DNA of 64,000 nucleotides from Phascolarctobacterium sp. (GTDB lineage: Bacteria > Bacillota > Negativicutes > Acidaminococcales > Acidaminococcaceae): assembly GCA_017623055.1 (NCBI GenBank), contig JAGAPX010000018.1, forward strand, positions 62,001 to 126,000. The letters are read 5' to 3'. Every line of letters starts with the position of its first letter. The stretch's first letter is position 1. The position numbers were made by a program, and so were the translations under genes. This document shows, one piece after another, positions 9,133-17,111 of the stretch. The notes beneath the pieces are model-generated. The model had not been told where the DNA came from and did not search any database. It saw only the letters and a list, made by a program, of their open reading frames with translations.

Positions 9133-9825
9133 ATGAGCATTTACGCTATCAGCGACCTACATCTATCCGGCGAACCCGCCAAAAAACCAATGGACGTTTT
9201 TGGGGAACACTGGTTAAATCATAAAGAAAAAGTAAAAGAAAATTGGTTAGCTACCATTACGGATGAAGATACCGTAATCATCTGCGGTGATATTTCCTGG
9301 GCAATGCAGCTACGTGAAGTAGAAGAAGATTTAATGTGGATAGCACAGCTTCCCGGCAAAAAGATTTTAATGCGAGGCAACCACGATTACTGGTGGACAA
9401 GCCTTAAAAAAATGGAAGCTACCTTCGGCGAGCACTTCCAATTTTTGCAAAACAACTGCATTATGGTAGGCACCACCGCCATCTGCGGAACCCGTGGTTG
9501 GATTTTGCCGTCTTCTGATAACTTCAACGAAGATGACCAAAAAATTTACCAACGTGAAGCAATCCGCTTGGAGCTTTCACTGCAAGCAGCGCAAGCTAAC
9601 GATGCAGAGCATATTATCGTAGCCTTCCACTATCCGCCCCTCTTCGCCCCCACGGAGCAAACCCTTTTTACTGATTTAATGGAAAAGTACAAGGTAAAAG
9701 ATTGCGTTTACGGACACATTCACGGCGAAAATCATTTGGCTGTCTTTGAAGAAGAACGCAGTGGCGTACAGTACAAGCTTGTCTCCTGCGATACCCAAGG
9801 CTTTAAACTTTATAAGATTGTTTAA
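9133..9825 (+). CDS. Calcineurin-like metallophosphoesterase
   Basis: A 230-residue metallophosphoesterase. The metal-binding motifs appear in canonical order: ISDLHLSG near residue 6, ICGDISWA near 51, RGNHDYWW near 79, FHYPP near 178 and YGHIHGE near 198. It resembles the bacterial COG1768-type predicted phosphohydrolases. The natural substrate cannot be told from sequence. It is a single-gene unit on the plus strand, preceded by an AAAGGA ribosome site and closed by a strong hairpin terminator. Confidence 0.88.
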   Translation: MSIYAISDLHLSGEPAKKPMDVFGEHWLNHKEKVKENWLATITDEDTVIICGDISWAMQLREVEEDLMWIAQLPGKKILMRGNHDYWWTSLKKMEATFGEHFQFLQNNCIMVGTTAICGTRGWILPSSDNFNEDDQKIYQREAIRLELSLQAAQANDAEHIIVAFHYPPLFAPTEQTLFTDLMEKYKVKDCVYGHIHGENHLAVFEEERSGVQYKLVSCDTQGFKLYKIV

Positions 9826-9847
9826 AAATAGTTTTTACGCATGGAAA

Positions 9848-9882
9848 AAGGCGTTCCCAAATCGGGAACGCCTTAGTTTTTT
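9848..9882. terminator. Bidirectional rho-independent terminator
   Basis: A perfect 11-bp stem AAGGCGTTCCC / GGGAACGCCTT (9848-9858 and 9864-9874) with T runs on both sides. It serves the phosphoesterase gene and the convergent pilin cluster. Confidence 0.9.
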
Positions 9883-9886
9883 AAGG

Positions 9887-10795
9887 TTACAAAATATAAA
9901 ACGCTGACGAGAAGCGCGCTACAACTTCTGCGTCATGAGTTAATTTAGAAGCTCCCAGCAATTCAATATTACTGTCGCTAAAAATCACGCCGCCAATTTC
10001 ACAGCCTGCTTCCACACTTACCTTTCCGTAGGCAAGTAGTAAAGCTTGCGGTATTTTCACACCACGCTTAACAGTAATGTTACCCTTGCTCAAAAAGATT
10101 ACCCTTTCAAAAAACTGGCAACCTTCCCCAATGATAACACTTCCTTCCGTGGCGATAACCGCAGTACCATACACTTTTAGATTTTTAGTAAAGCTTAAAG
10201 GACTGCTGGCATTTGTAAGATAGTAAAAGCGATTCTCCAAGCCATACTGCTTCACATCTTCCATACTCAAGGCAGAAATGCTCCGTTTGGCATCGCTGGT
10301 ATTTTTCAAGAATTCTATCTGAGGAATCTTTACTTCTTCTGTGCTTGTGTATATCGTTTCCTCTGATAAAAATTCTGTTCCTAGCAATTCCTTGCGACTT
10401 ATCAACATACCCTGCCTAGCTTGAAAAAGCTTTTCTTCATCAAGGATAAAGCTTACGTGCCTTAGGTTATAGCTTTGTTCGCCTGCCTCTATTCGCACTT
10501 CAAGATGGCGAAAACAACCATCGTCACTAAAAATCAACTTGCTATTTACGGTAGCAGGAACATTTCCCGGCTGCAGGGTAATGGGTAGTGGCGCACATTC
10601 CCCTGCCTCCAAGTTTTCTTCTGACAAACGAGTGATGACGGAACCACATAACAAACGTAACTGACAACTTCGCCAGTAGTCCTCTTCCAAAAAAGCATTG
10701 CGATGCACGTAGGTCATTAGTAAATGAGCCACTGCCGCTAAGAATAAACCTATGACTAAGAGTACAAGGCTTATGTTTCCACGTTCACTATTCAT
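9887..10795 (-). CDS. Hypothetical membrane-anchored protein of the pilin cluster
   Basis: A 302-residue protein with one N-terminal hydrophobic helix (about residues 7-26) directly after MNSERGNIS. The last 100 residues show regular hydrophobic and glycine repeats (VYGTAVIATEGSVIIGEG and similar) that look like a parallel beta-helix or bactofilin-like fold. It has no prepilin cleavage motif. The position, last in a pseudopilin operon and overlapping the preceding gene by 8 bases, suggests a PilX-like or assembly role, which is inference from context only. The frame is open to 10867, but the ATG at 10795 matches the overlap and has an AAGGG site. Confidence 0.65.
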   Translation of the reverse strand: MNSERGNISLVLLVIGLFLAAVAHLLMTYVHRNAFLEEDYWRSCQLRLLCGSVITRLSEENLEAGECAPLPITLQPGNVPATVNSKLIFSDDGCFRHLEVRIEAGEQSYNLRHVSFILDEEKLFQARQGMLISRKELLGTEFLSEETIYTSTEEVKIPQIEFLKNTSDAKRSISALSMEDVKQYGLENRFYYLTNASSPLSFTKNLKVYGTAVIATEGSVIIGEGCQFFERVIFLSKGNITVKRGVKIPQALLLAYGKVSVEAGCEIGGVIFSDSNIELLGASKLTHDAEVVARFSSAFYIL

Positions 10796-11321
10796 AAGCA
10801 ACCCTTCCGTTGAAGCAATGGTAAATCCGCTCAAAACTTTTCTTGCGCCCTTGCTTTTCAAGAACAAACTTTACTTTAAAAAAATGCTCGCCCATTTTTT
10901 CAAACTGCATGTCCTTCACAAAGCAATCTGGCACAAACAAAGGATTCTTACCTGTAGTGCTGGTGGTCTTAGTACTTTTGTAGAAAGCAGTATTTTCCCA
11001 AGTGTAGGTGTAAATTTTACCTGCGTGTCCCGTTTGGCAAAAAAGCTTCGCCCTACCTCTCGCATTTTCACCTATGGTAAGCAATCTGCCTTCGTAGCAT
11101 AAATCCTTTTCCAGAACACTACACATATAACGCCCTGCATCCTGCAATTGCATATCAAGAAACATCCTGTGCCAACCTTGCATAATTTGCTGAAAATCTC
11201 CATAGAGCAAAGCAACTACAAGGGCAAGAATTGCCACGCTAATTTGCAGTTCTGCCAAAAGAAAGCCACCCTCACGGCATCCACCATAAATTGAAAATAA
11301 TCCTGCCACTACTTTTTTCAA
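10788..11321 (-). CDS. Prepilin-type N-terminal cleavage protein (minor pseudopilin)
   Basis: A 177-residue type IV pilin-like protein. A short leader ends in EGG, followed by FLLAELQISVAILALVVALL, which is the prepilin peptidase site with Glu at +5 and a hydrophobic helix. The chosen start is TTG at 11321, because GGAGGTG stands seven bases upstream and it gives a normal short leader; a longer frame reaches 11360. The gene overlaps the preceding pilin gene by 50 bases. It probably corresponds to a ComGF or PilW-like minor pilin. Function is inferred from motif and cluster. Confidence 0.72.
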   Translation of the reverse strand: MKKVVAGLFSIYGGCREGGFLLAELQISVAILALVVALLYGDFQQIMQGWHRMFLDMQLQDAGRYMCSVLEKDLCYEGRLLTIGENARGRAKLFCQTGHAGKIYTYTWENTAFYKSTKTTSTTGKNPLFVPDCFVKDMQFEKMGEHFFKVKFVLEKQGRKKSFERIYHCFNGRVAYE

Positions 11322-11574
11322 CCACCTGCACCTCCAGTAAATTTCTTCCCTGCACAACATGCTCTAATTTGTTAATTTGCCAATGCTCCGGCACGTCAAC
11401 ATTTTCCGTTACTAAAGCTTGTTCTGCCAAGGCTTGTGCTTTTCTTACGTCATTTGCAAAGTTAAGCTTGTGAGCACAGCTTCTAAAATTACCGCTAACA
11501 AAAAACAGCAGCGTTCCTACTACCAAAAACACTACTGCCAAATCTAAAAGCAAAAATCCCTTATTCGCTTTCAC
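11272..11574 (-). CDS. Small prepilin-like protein with Asp at +5
   Basis: A 100-residue protein beginning MKANKGFLLLDLAVVFLVVG. The G/F cleavage junction and hydrophobic helix are those of a type IV prepilin, but position +5 is Asp instead of the usual Glu. The start is GTG behind AGGAAGGG and overlaps the preceding pilin gene by 14 bases. The rest of the protein is short and of unknown fold. It is probably a minor pseudopilin (ComGE/GspI-like by position). The Asp may affect methylation or incorporation, which is speculative. Confidence 0.65.
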   Translation of the reverse strand: MKANKGFLLLDLAVVFLVVGTLLFFVSGNFRSCAHKLNFANDVRKAQALAEQALVTENVDVPEHWQINKLEHVVQGRNLLEVQVVEKSSGRIIFNLWWMP

Positions 11575-12031
11575 TTACAACAACCCTTCCTGTTACAGGT
11601 TGCACTGCTACTACATAGCCATATTCACTTTTCTCTGCGTGCCGTAAAATCCAAGTGCCACTAGCTGTTGGACTTCCGTTGACACCAAACTGAACGTTAA
11701 AACGTTTCGGCCAGCTTAGTACCACGTTCCAACCATAATCAGCAAAACGAACCTGTTCCACCTTCTTTCCTCGCACATAAAAATCGTAGCCACTGCTTAG
11801 AGAGCGCATATATCGTTGCTCCCCTTCTCCAAACATGGACTGCTGCTGAAGCTTACGCATATCTGCCGCCAAAAAGTTTGCCGCTGCCCGCACCTCAAGC
11901 TTAGCATAAATTTTAGTATACCCTACGCTTTGAGGTAAAAGGCTTGCCACTACCAACCCAAGTAACACAATAACTGCCAAAGCTTCAATTAAAAGGAAAC
12001 CACCTTGTTTATTCGGATGCCTTGCTGCCAC
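11561..12031 (-). CDS. Minor pseudopilin (GspH/ComGD-like)
   Basis: A 156-residue protein with a type IV prepilin leader, KQGG then FLLIEALAVIVLLGLVVASLL, with Glu at +5. A soluble beta-rich C-terminal domain follows, with KRFNVQFGVNGSPTASGTW near residue 110, as in GspH/ComGD-like minor pilins. The start appears to be GTG at 12031, as no ATG in frame gives a leader, and it lies inside the end of the preceding major pilin gene. No strong ribosome site is visible, so translational coupling is likely. Confidence 0.72.
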   Translation of the reverse strand: MAARHPNKQGGFLLIEALAVIVLLGLVVASLLPQSVGYTKIYAKLEVRAAANFLAADMRKLQQQSMFGEGEQRYMRSLSSGYDFYVRGKKVEQVRFADYGWNVVLSWPKRFNVQFGVNGSPTASGTWILRHAEKSEYGYVVAVQPVTGRVVVSESE

Positions 12032-12371
12032 CGGAGGTAATCACTTCCCCTGCAGCATTCTTACCCGTTAAAGTATAGGTAGTATCGCTGGCAGTATAAA
12101 CGAGAGCTTCGCCTTTAGCATCCTTAAACTCGCTATTGCCGGCAATGTATTCCGTTTGCAAAGCTTCCAAATTTGTAGGCACGCTACCATTTTCCATTTT
12201 GTAAAGCTGAATAGCTTGATCAACTGCTGCCAAATCATTACGTAGTTTGGCGTTCTTCACCTTAGTGTTAGCACCATCTAAAGACGGCATAATCATTGTA
12301 ACTAGCACGCCCAGAAGTGCGGCAACCGCTACAACCTCAATCAAAGTAAAACCTGCTTGTTTGTTTTTCAT
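12009..12371 (-). CDS. Major pseudopilin (GspG/ComGC-like)
   Basis: A 120-residue prepilin with the classical start MKNKQAG then FTLIEVVAVAALLGVLVTMI, where cleavage is before Phe and Glu is at +5. The mature part contains DLAAVDQAIQLYKMENGSVPTNLEAL, the helix-plus-proline region typical of the GspG/ComGC major pseudopilins. The ATG is preceded by AGGAGG. It follows the inner-membrane platform gene by 11 bases. In type II secretion and competence systems such proteins build a short periplasmic or cell-wall-spanning fibre. Confidence 0.85.
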   Translation of the reverse strand: MKNKQAGFTLIEVVAVAALLGVLVTMIMPSLDGANTKVKNAKLRNDLAAVDQAIQLYKMENGSVPTNLEALQTEYIAGNSEFKDAKGEALVYTASDTTYTLTGKNAAGEVITSGGSKASE

Positions 12372-12382
12372 AAAAATCCTCC

Positions 12383-13594
12383 TTAATTATATTCTGGTAA
12401 AGCTGCAAATAAATCAAACAAAGGACCAACCACGGAGCAGACCACCGCCGCAGTCACCAAAGCTGCTACCAAAAGCAGTAAGGGTGCCAAAAGCTCACGC
12501 ACTTTTTCTAAACGGTCGCGTAAATCCTGTTCCAAAATTTGCGCAGCTTCATTCAGCAAATTTGGTAAATAGCCTGTTTCTGCACCAATGCAAATCAGCT
12601 CCGCAGTTAAAGGAGAAAATATTTCAGTTACAGTTCCCACTGCCGTACTAATAGCTTCGCCACGTCGCAGGGCAGCATTAAAAATTTTTAACTGGCGTAC
12701 ACGCTCCTTGTGGCTGATGGTAGCAGTTGCCACCTCCACCGCATCCGTAATATTAATGCCCTTATCCAAAAGCAAGCCTAATAATTTGCAAAAACGTATT
12801 TCTAAAACCATGGCGTGTAAATTTCGTACTAAAGGTAAGCTAAGACAAAGGAGTACCAATTGTTGTCGACTATGGTAAATACAAAGGAAGATTACCAATA
12901 ATACTAAACATACTTCGAAACCATAAGCGCTTAGAAAATTATTAACGCTAACTGCAAATTGTAAAAGCTCGTTGGGTTTGGCACCTAAACTACTGTACAC
13001 GCTTGCCAGCATCGGCAGCACGTACGCCAGAAAAAAGCACAACACGCTTAAAGAAGCAATCAGTAGAAACAAAGGATACAAGGTTGCCTTGTAAAGAAAT
13101 TCTTTCAGCTCTGACTGTTTGGCATAATAGCTTGCAATTTCTAAAAACACGTTGTCCAGTTCCCCACTGCGTTCCCCCGCCGCTACTAAAGTTATTGCTA
13201 AATTGGAAAAAGCCTTTCCGCATTGCTGCATGGCACTTGCCAATGACGTACCCTTTTGCAAATTACCACTAAGCTCTGCACAAACCTTCCCAATCACAAC
13301 GTCAGTCCGTTGTCGCAACAAGTCCAAACCTTGTAGCAAGGGGACACCGCTATTTAAAATTACTGCCAACTGTTTGAAAAAGACTGCACTCTGCTTGTCA
13401 GAAAGCTTCAACCTCTTACTACTTAGCTTTGTATGCCAATGTTCCCAAAAATTTCTTTCTTGCAGTTTTAATTCAACAACAAAACCATAACTGTTTTTTA
13501 TTAATGCAGCAGCTTCCCTTTTTGAAGAGGCACGTACCTTACCTCGTAAAAGCTTGCCATTTTGACTGCGAGCCTTCCAAGAAAACTCCTGCAT
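12383..13594 (-). CDS. Type II secretion / type IV pilus inner-membrane platform protein (GspF/PilC/ComGB)
   Basis: A 403-residue T2SSF family protein. Two repeated helical domains are seen: the first has LSDKQSAVFFKQLAVILNSGVPLLQGLDLL near residue 65 and the second EIRFCKLLGLLLDKGINITDAV. Three membrane helices lie around residues 180-200, 230-255 and 375-395. It anchors the pilus assembly machine and contacts the cytoplasmic ATPase, but no ATPase gene lies nearby. The ATG at 13594 has a GGGAGGAG site; an upstream in-frame ATG at 13711 would place the parS terminator arm inside the gene and is rejected. Confidence 0.88.
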   Translation of the reverse strand: MQEFSWKARSQNGKLLRGKVRASSKREAAALIKNSYGFVVELKLQERNFWEHWHTKLSSKRLKLSDKQSAVFFKQLAVILNSGVPLLQGLDLLRQRTDVVIGKVCAELSGNLQKGTSLASAMQQCGKAFSNLAITLVAAGERSGELDNVFLEIASYYAKQSELKEFLYKATLYPLFLLIASLSVLCFFLAYVLPMLASVYSSLGAKPNELLQFAVSVNNFLSAYGFEVCLVLLVIFLCIYHSRQQLVLLCLSLPLVRNLHAMVLEIRFCKLLGLLLDKGINITDAVEVATATISHKERVRQLKIFNAALRRGEAISTAVGTVTEIFSPLTAELICIGAETGYLPNLLNEAAQILEQDLRDRLEKVRELLAPLLLLVAALVTAAVVCSVVGPLFDLFAALPEYN

Positions 13595-13709
13595 TTTTTC
13601 TCTCCTCCCTTCGTTACCAATACTATTCTTGCAAAAACTTCTTTCGCCTGTATTTTTTTTGCGATTTTGTGAAATCCAGGTGAATTCTGCAGAAAAATTT
13701 TCTACCCAC

Positions 13710-13749
13710 AAAAAACAGCAATTGTTTCACGTGAAACAATTGCTGTTTT
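13710..13749 (-). terminator. Terminator of the histidine operon, built on a perfect palindrome
   Basis: Two 19-base arms (13712-13730 and 13731-13749) are perfect inverted copies. In the minus direction they are followed by six T residues (13710-13715), 15 bases beyond the hisIE stop codon. The form is that of an intrinsic terminator, but with no unpaired loop in the fully extended form. Its centre is a parS site. Confidence 0.7.
13723..13738. other. parS site (ParB/Spo0J binding)
   Basis: TGTTTCACGTGAAACA matches the 16-base chromosomal parS consensus of Firmicutes exactly. ParB loads here to organise and segregate the origin region, and such sites cluster near oriC. This agrees with the dnaX-recR and rnmV-rsmA neighbourhoods in the window. 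A parB gene is not in the window. Confidence 0.88.
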
Positions 13750-13764
13750 CTGCTTATAACGATT

Positions 13765-14424
13765 TTAATATTTAGAATTGTTTTCTTTGGCGCGACGTCC
13801 TCCAAGTTCATTAAGCAGTTCCGTCGGAGTGATATTGTGGTACGCCAAAAGCACTAAGCAATGATACCACAGGTCGGACATTTCATAGAGCACTTCGTCT
13901 TTAGCGTGGTTCTTAGAAGCGATGATGGTTTCTGCTGCTTCCTCGCCAACCTTTTTAAGAATTTTGTCTTGACCGGAAGTAAACAGATACTTGGTGTAAG
14001 ATTTTTCTCCACCATTAACACGTTTCTCTTGGATAACACGGTACAGCTCGCTAAGTACACCGGGAATGCCGTCCATTTCGGGAACGGGCAGGTTGTCACG
14101 CTTCCAGAGCAAATTATGGAAGCAGGAATATTCGCCAGTGTGGCAAGCCACGCCAGTTTGTTCAACTTGTACCAGCAGGCTGTCGCCATCGCAATCGTAG
14201 CTGATATCTACAACCTTTTGCAAATTTCCGCTGGTTGCGCCTTTATTCCACAATTCTTGACGGCTACGACTCCAGAACCAGGTGTAACCAGTTTCAATGG
14301 TACGTGCCAAAGACTCGCCATTCATATAAGCAAGCATTACTACGGCGTTGGTGCGCACGTCTTGGACAACGGCAGGCACCAAGCCTTTTTCGTCAAATTT
14401 AATTTTAGAGAAATCAATCTGCAT
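13765..14424 (-). CDS. hisIE: Bifunctional phosphoribosyl-AMP cyclohydrolase / phosphoribosyl-ATP pyrophosphatase
   Basis: A 219-residue fusion for steps 2 and 3 of histidine synthesis. The HisI part (about residues 1-115) has [28 protein letters not shown] and the zinc-site run [21 protein letters not shown]. The HisE part (about 120-219) has KSYTKYLF and [15 protein letters not shown], ending in LGGRRAKEN. It starts by a one-base overlap with the hisF stop and is the last gene of the operon before the palindromic terminator. Confidence 0.95.
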   Translation of the reverse strand: MQIDFSKIKFDEKGLVPAVVQDVRTNAVVMLAYMNGESLARTIETGYTWFWSRSRQELWNKGATSGNLQKVVDISYDCDGDSLLVQVEQTGVACHTGEYSCFHNLLWKRDNLPVPEMDGIPGVLSELYRVIQEKRVNGGEKSYTKYLFTSGQDKILKKVGEEAAETIIASKNHAKDEVLYEMSDLWYHCLVLLAYHNITPTELLNELGGRRAKENNSKY

Positions 14425-15182
14425 TATATTCTCACCTCGATACCTCTATCTCGCAGATACTCCTTCACCTGTTGAATGGTAAAGGTTTTATAGTGAAAGA
14501 CGGAAGCTGCCAACACTGCGTCAGCACCGCCTTCTGTAAGCACTTCGTAAAAATCTTCTAATTTCCCGGCACCGCCACTAGCGATTACGGGAACATTTAC
14601 TGCTTCGCTCACGGCTTTTGTCAGCGGAATGTCATAACCATTTTTAGTACCGTCTGCATCCATACTGGTTAAGAGAATTTCGCCAGCGCCAAGGGCAACG
14701 CCTTGCTTCGCCCATTCGATAGCGTCAATACCGGTAGGGGTACGACCGCCGTGTACATAAACCTCCCATTTATTTTCGCCACAACGACGAGCATCAATGG
14801 CAAGGACAATACATTGGCTACCAAAAAGTTTAGCACCTTCGGCAATCAGTTGGGGGTTCTTCACCGCCGCAGAGTTTACGGAAGTTTTGTCCGCCCCGGC
14901 ACGCAGAGCATTACGGATATCGTCAACAGTGCTAATGCCACCGCCAACGGTCAAGGGCATAAATACTTCGCCTGCAGTTTTGTTAATAACGTCAAGCATT
15001 GCCTTACGTTCTTCAACGGAAGCAGTTATATCTAAAAAAACAAGCTCATCCGCACCTTCAATATCGTAAGTCGCCGCCAGCTCCACAGGGTCGCCGGCAT
15101 CACGCAGGCCTACGAAATTAGTGCCTTTTACTACACGTCCAGCCTTAACGTCCAAGCAGGGAATGATTCTTTTTGTATGCAT
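14424..15182 (-). CDS. hisF: Imidazole glycerol phosphate synthase, cyclase subunit
   Basis: A 252-residue (beta/alpha)8 barrel beginning [20 protein letters not shown]. Family markers include [30 protein letters not shown] and [11 protein letters not shown] near residue 220. With HisH it converts PRFAR and ammonia into imidazole glycerol phosphate and AICAR. The ATG at 15182 has GGAGGG upstream and starts one base after the hisA stop codon, so an upstream extension of the frame is ignored. The order hisH-A-F-IE is the common bacterial one. Confidence 0.96.
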   Translation of the reverse strand: MHTKRIIPCLDVKAGRVVKGTNFVGLRDAGDPVELAATYDIEGADELVFLDITASVEERKAMLDVINKTAGEVFMPLTVGGGISTVDDIRNALRAGADKTSVNSAAVKNPQLIAEGAKLFGSQCIVLAIDARRCGENKWEVYVHGGRTPTGIDAIEWAKQGVALGAGEILLTSMDADGTKNGYDIPLTKAVSEAVNVPVIASGGAGKLEDFYEVLTEGGADAVLAASVFHYKTFTIQQVKEYLRDRGIEVRI

Positions 15183-15183
15183 C

Positions 15184-15912
15184 TTAACCCTCCTTCGCCA
15201 AAGCCAGTGCTTCGCGCAAATCAACTGCGCCTGTATAGATTGCCTTACCAATAATGCATCCGGTTACTCCGTCTTTTTGGTAGGGCAGTAAATTTTTAAT
15301 ATCGTTTAAAGAAGCAACACCACCGCTGGCAATAACTTCAATGCCTCCGGCACGGGCAATCTCTGCCGTAGCTTCCACATTTACGCCAGTGAGCATACCG
15401 TCACGGCTAATGTCAGTATAAATAATTTTGTCAACGCCGTACTGCGCCATTTGTTTGGCAAGTTCAGTTGCAGCAACGCCACTACCCTTGCCCCAGCCTT
15501 CAATGGCAACCTCGCCATTTTTAGCATCGATGCCAACGGCAATATGTCCCGGGAAATTTTTACAAGCTTCGTCAACTAGCTGAGGATTTTTTACAGCGGC
15601 ACTTCCCAAAATCAAACGGGTAACGCCCAGCTCCAAAAGTTTTTCGATGGCTTGCATATTACGAATGCCACCGCCCATCTGTACGGGAATGTTGACAGCT
15701 TCTAAAATTCTTTTAATAACAGGAATATTTTTACCTTCCCCAGCCAACGCACCGTCAAGGTCAACAAGGTGCAAATATTCTGCACCGCACGCCATCCATT
15801 TCAGTGCCATTTCTGCAGGGTCATCAGCAAAAACAGTTTCCGCATCAAAACGACCTTCAGTTAAACGCACGCAGCGACCGCCGCGGATATCTATTGCAGG
15901 ATAAATAATCAA
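15184..15912 (-). CDS. hisA: ProFAR isomerase
   Basis: A 242-residue (beta/alpha)8 barrel isomerase for the fourth histidine step. It shows [16 protein letters not shown] at the N-terminus, DGALAG and MGGGIRN, and [10 protein letters not shown] near residue 165. I choose TTG at 15912, because AAGGAG stands eight bases upstream and the product then begins at the usual IIYPAID position. A GTG at 15921 would lie almost on top of the ribosome site. The gene follows hisH by 12 bases. Confidence 0.95.
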   Translation of the reverse strand: MIIYPAIDIRGGRCVRLTEGRFDAETVFADDPAEMALKWMACGAEYLHLVDLDGALAGEGKNIPVIKRILEAVNIPVQMGGGIRNMQAIEKLLELGVTRLILGSAAVKNPQLVDEACKNFPGHIAVGIDAKNGEVAIEGWGKGSGVAATELAKQMAQYGVDKIIYTDISRDGMLTGVNVEATAEIARAGGIEVIASGGVASLNDIKNLLPYQKDGVTGCIIGKAIYTGAVDLREALALAKEG

Positions 15913-15924
15913 GACGATCACTCC

Positions 15925-16530
15925 TTACATTTCAACAAATTTTTTCAGCAGGGATAAGCCTGCACGACTGGATTTTTCCGGATGGAACTGGAAGGCTTGC
16001 ACATTGCCTTTCCCAACGGAAGCAGTAACTTCCATTCCGTAATCACACACTGCGGTAATAAGGCTCTTATCCTCAGGCTCGCAGTGGAAGCTGTGAACGA
16101 AATACACAAATTCGCCTTCTGCCTCGTCCAAAAGAGGAGAAGCATTTTTCAAGGACAATTTGTTCCAACCCATATGAGGAATTTTATGGGAGGTCTGTAA
16201 ATATTTTACCTGACCTTTGAAATAGCCCAAGCCTTCCACGCCAGGAGCTTCGTCGCTACCTTCAAAGAGCACCTGCATACCAAGACAAATTCCCAAAAAG
16301 GGCTTACCGCTGTTCAAAAGCTCCATGATGAGCGGAACTAAACCACTCTTGTGCAAATTAGCCATGCAGTCTCCAAAAGCACCAACACCCGGCAAAATAA
16401 TCTTTTCTGTCTTGGCAATTACTTCTTTATCCGCAGTGATAATGGGCTTGCCGCCAACAGCAGCAATCGCCTTGGTAACACTATGGAGATTACCCATACC
16501 GTAATCTATAATAACAACTTCTTTACTCAT
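15925..16530 (-). CDS. hisH: Imidazole glycerol phosphate synthase, glutamine amidotransferase subunit
   Basis: A 201-residue class I glutamine amidotransferase. The catalytic Cys is in GICLGMQVLFEGS (near residue 80), and the His-Glu pair is in FQFHPEKSSRAGL (near 180). The N-terminus DYGMGNLHSVTKA is typical. It supplies ammonia to HisF. Its ATG overlaps the hisB stop by four bases behind an AAAGGA site. Confidence 0.96.
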   Translation of the reverse strand: MSKEVVIIDYGMGNLHSVTKAIAAVGGKPIITADKEVIAKTEKIILPGVGAFGDCMANLHKSGLVPLIMELLNSGKPFLGICLGMQVLFEGSDEAPGVEGLGYFKGQVKYLQTSHKIPHMGWNKLSLKNASPLLDEAEGEFVYFVHSFHCEPEDKSLITAVCDYGMEVTASVGKGNVQAFQFHPEKSSRAGLSLLKKFVEM

Positions 16531-17111
16531 AACAATCCTTTACTGCTCATTACTCCTTGCACTCTGCTGTCGAAAGCAACTGCTTCTGCCAGGGCACGAG
16601 CGAAGCCTTTGAAAATGGCTTCAATAATATGGTGAGTGTTCTTGCCGTACAAAACTCTGATGTGCAAAGTAATGCCTGCGTTCATGGCAAGGGCACGGAA
16701 AAATTCTTCCGTCATCTCTGCTTCGTAAATGCCTAACTGCACTTTGGGAATATCTGCGTCAAAAACAAGGTAAGGACGTCCGGAGAAATCCATAACTACT
16801 TGCACTAAGGCTTCATCCATGGGCAGGAAGCAGTTTCCGTAGCGGTGAATGCCTGCCTTATCGCCAACAGCTTCTTTCAAGGCTTGTCCCAAAACGATAC
16901 CGCAGTCCTCAATGGTGTGGTGACTATCCACATCAAGGTCACCCACAGCCTTTAATGTTAAATCGCTAAAGCTATGCTTAGCAAGCAGGGTAAGCATATG
17001 GTCAAAGAAACCAATGCCTGTATTCACTTGGCAAATGCCACTGCCATCTAAATTCAGTTCTGCAAAAATTTCAGTTTCTAAAGTTTTGCGTTCAACGCTG
17101 CCACATCTCAT
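16527..17111 (-). CDS. hisB: Imidazoleglycerol-phosphate dehydratase
   Basis: A 194-residue monofunctional dehydratase, without the histidinol phosphatase domain found in enterobacteria. Metal-binding histidine motifs are FFDHMLTLLAKH, DVDSHHTIEDCGI and KNTHHIIEAIFK, in the usual order. The ATG at 17111 lies within ATGA of the hisC stop and has GGAGG upstream. A separate histidinol-phosphatase (HisN or HisK-type) must be encoded elsewhere, as none is in this operon. Confidence 0.95.
   Translation of the reverse strand: MRCGSVERKTLETEIFAELNLDGSGICQVNTGIGFFDHMLTLLAKHSFSDLTLKAVGDLDVDSHHTIEDCGIVLGQALKEAVGDKAGIHRYGNCFLPMDEALVQVVMDFSGRPYLVFDADIPKVQLGIYEAEMTEEFFRALAMNAGITLHIRVLYGKNTHHIIEAIFKGFARALAEAVAFDSRVQGVMSSKGLL

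Noticed and set aside
13595-13711. Longer N-terminus for the GspF-like protein from an ATG at 13711
   Set aside because: It would code through the his terminator region and has no ribosome site, while the ATG at 13594 has an excellent one.
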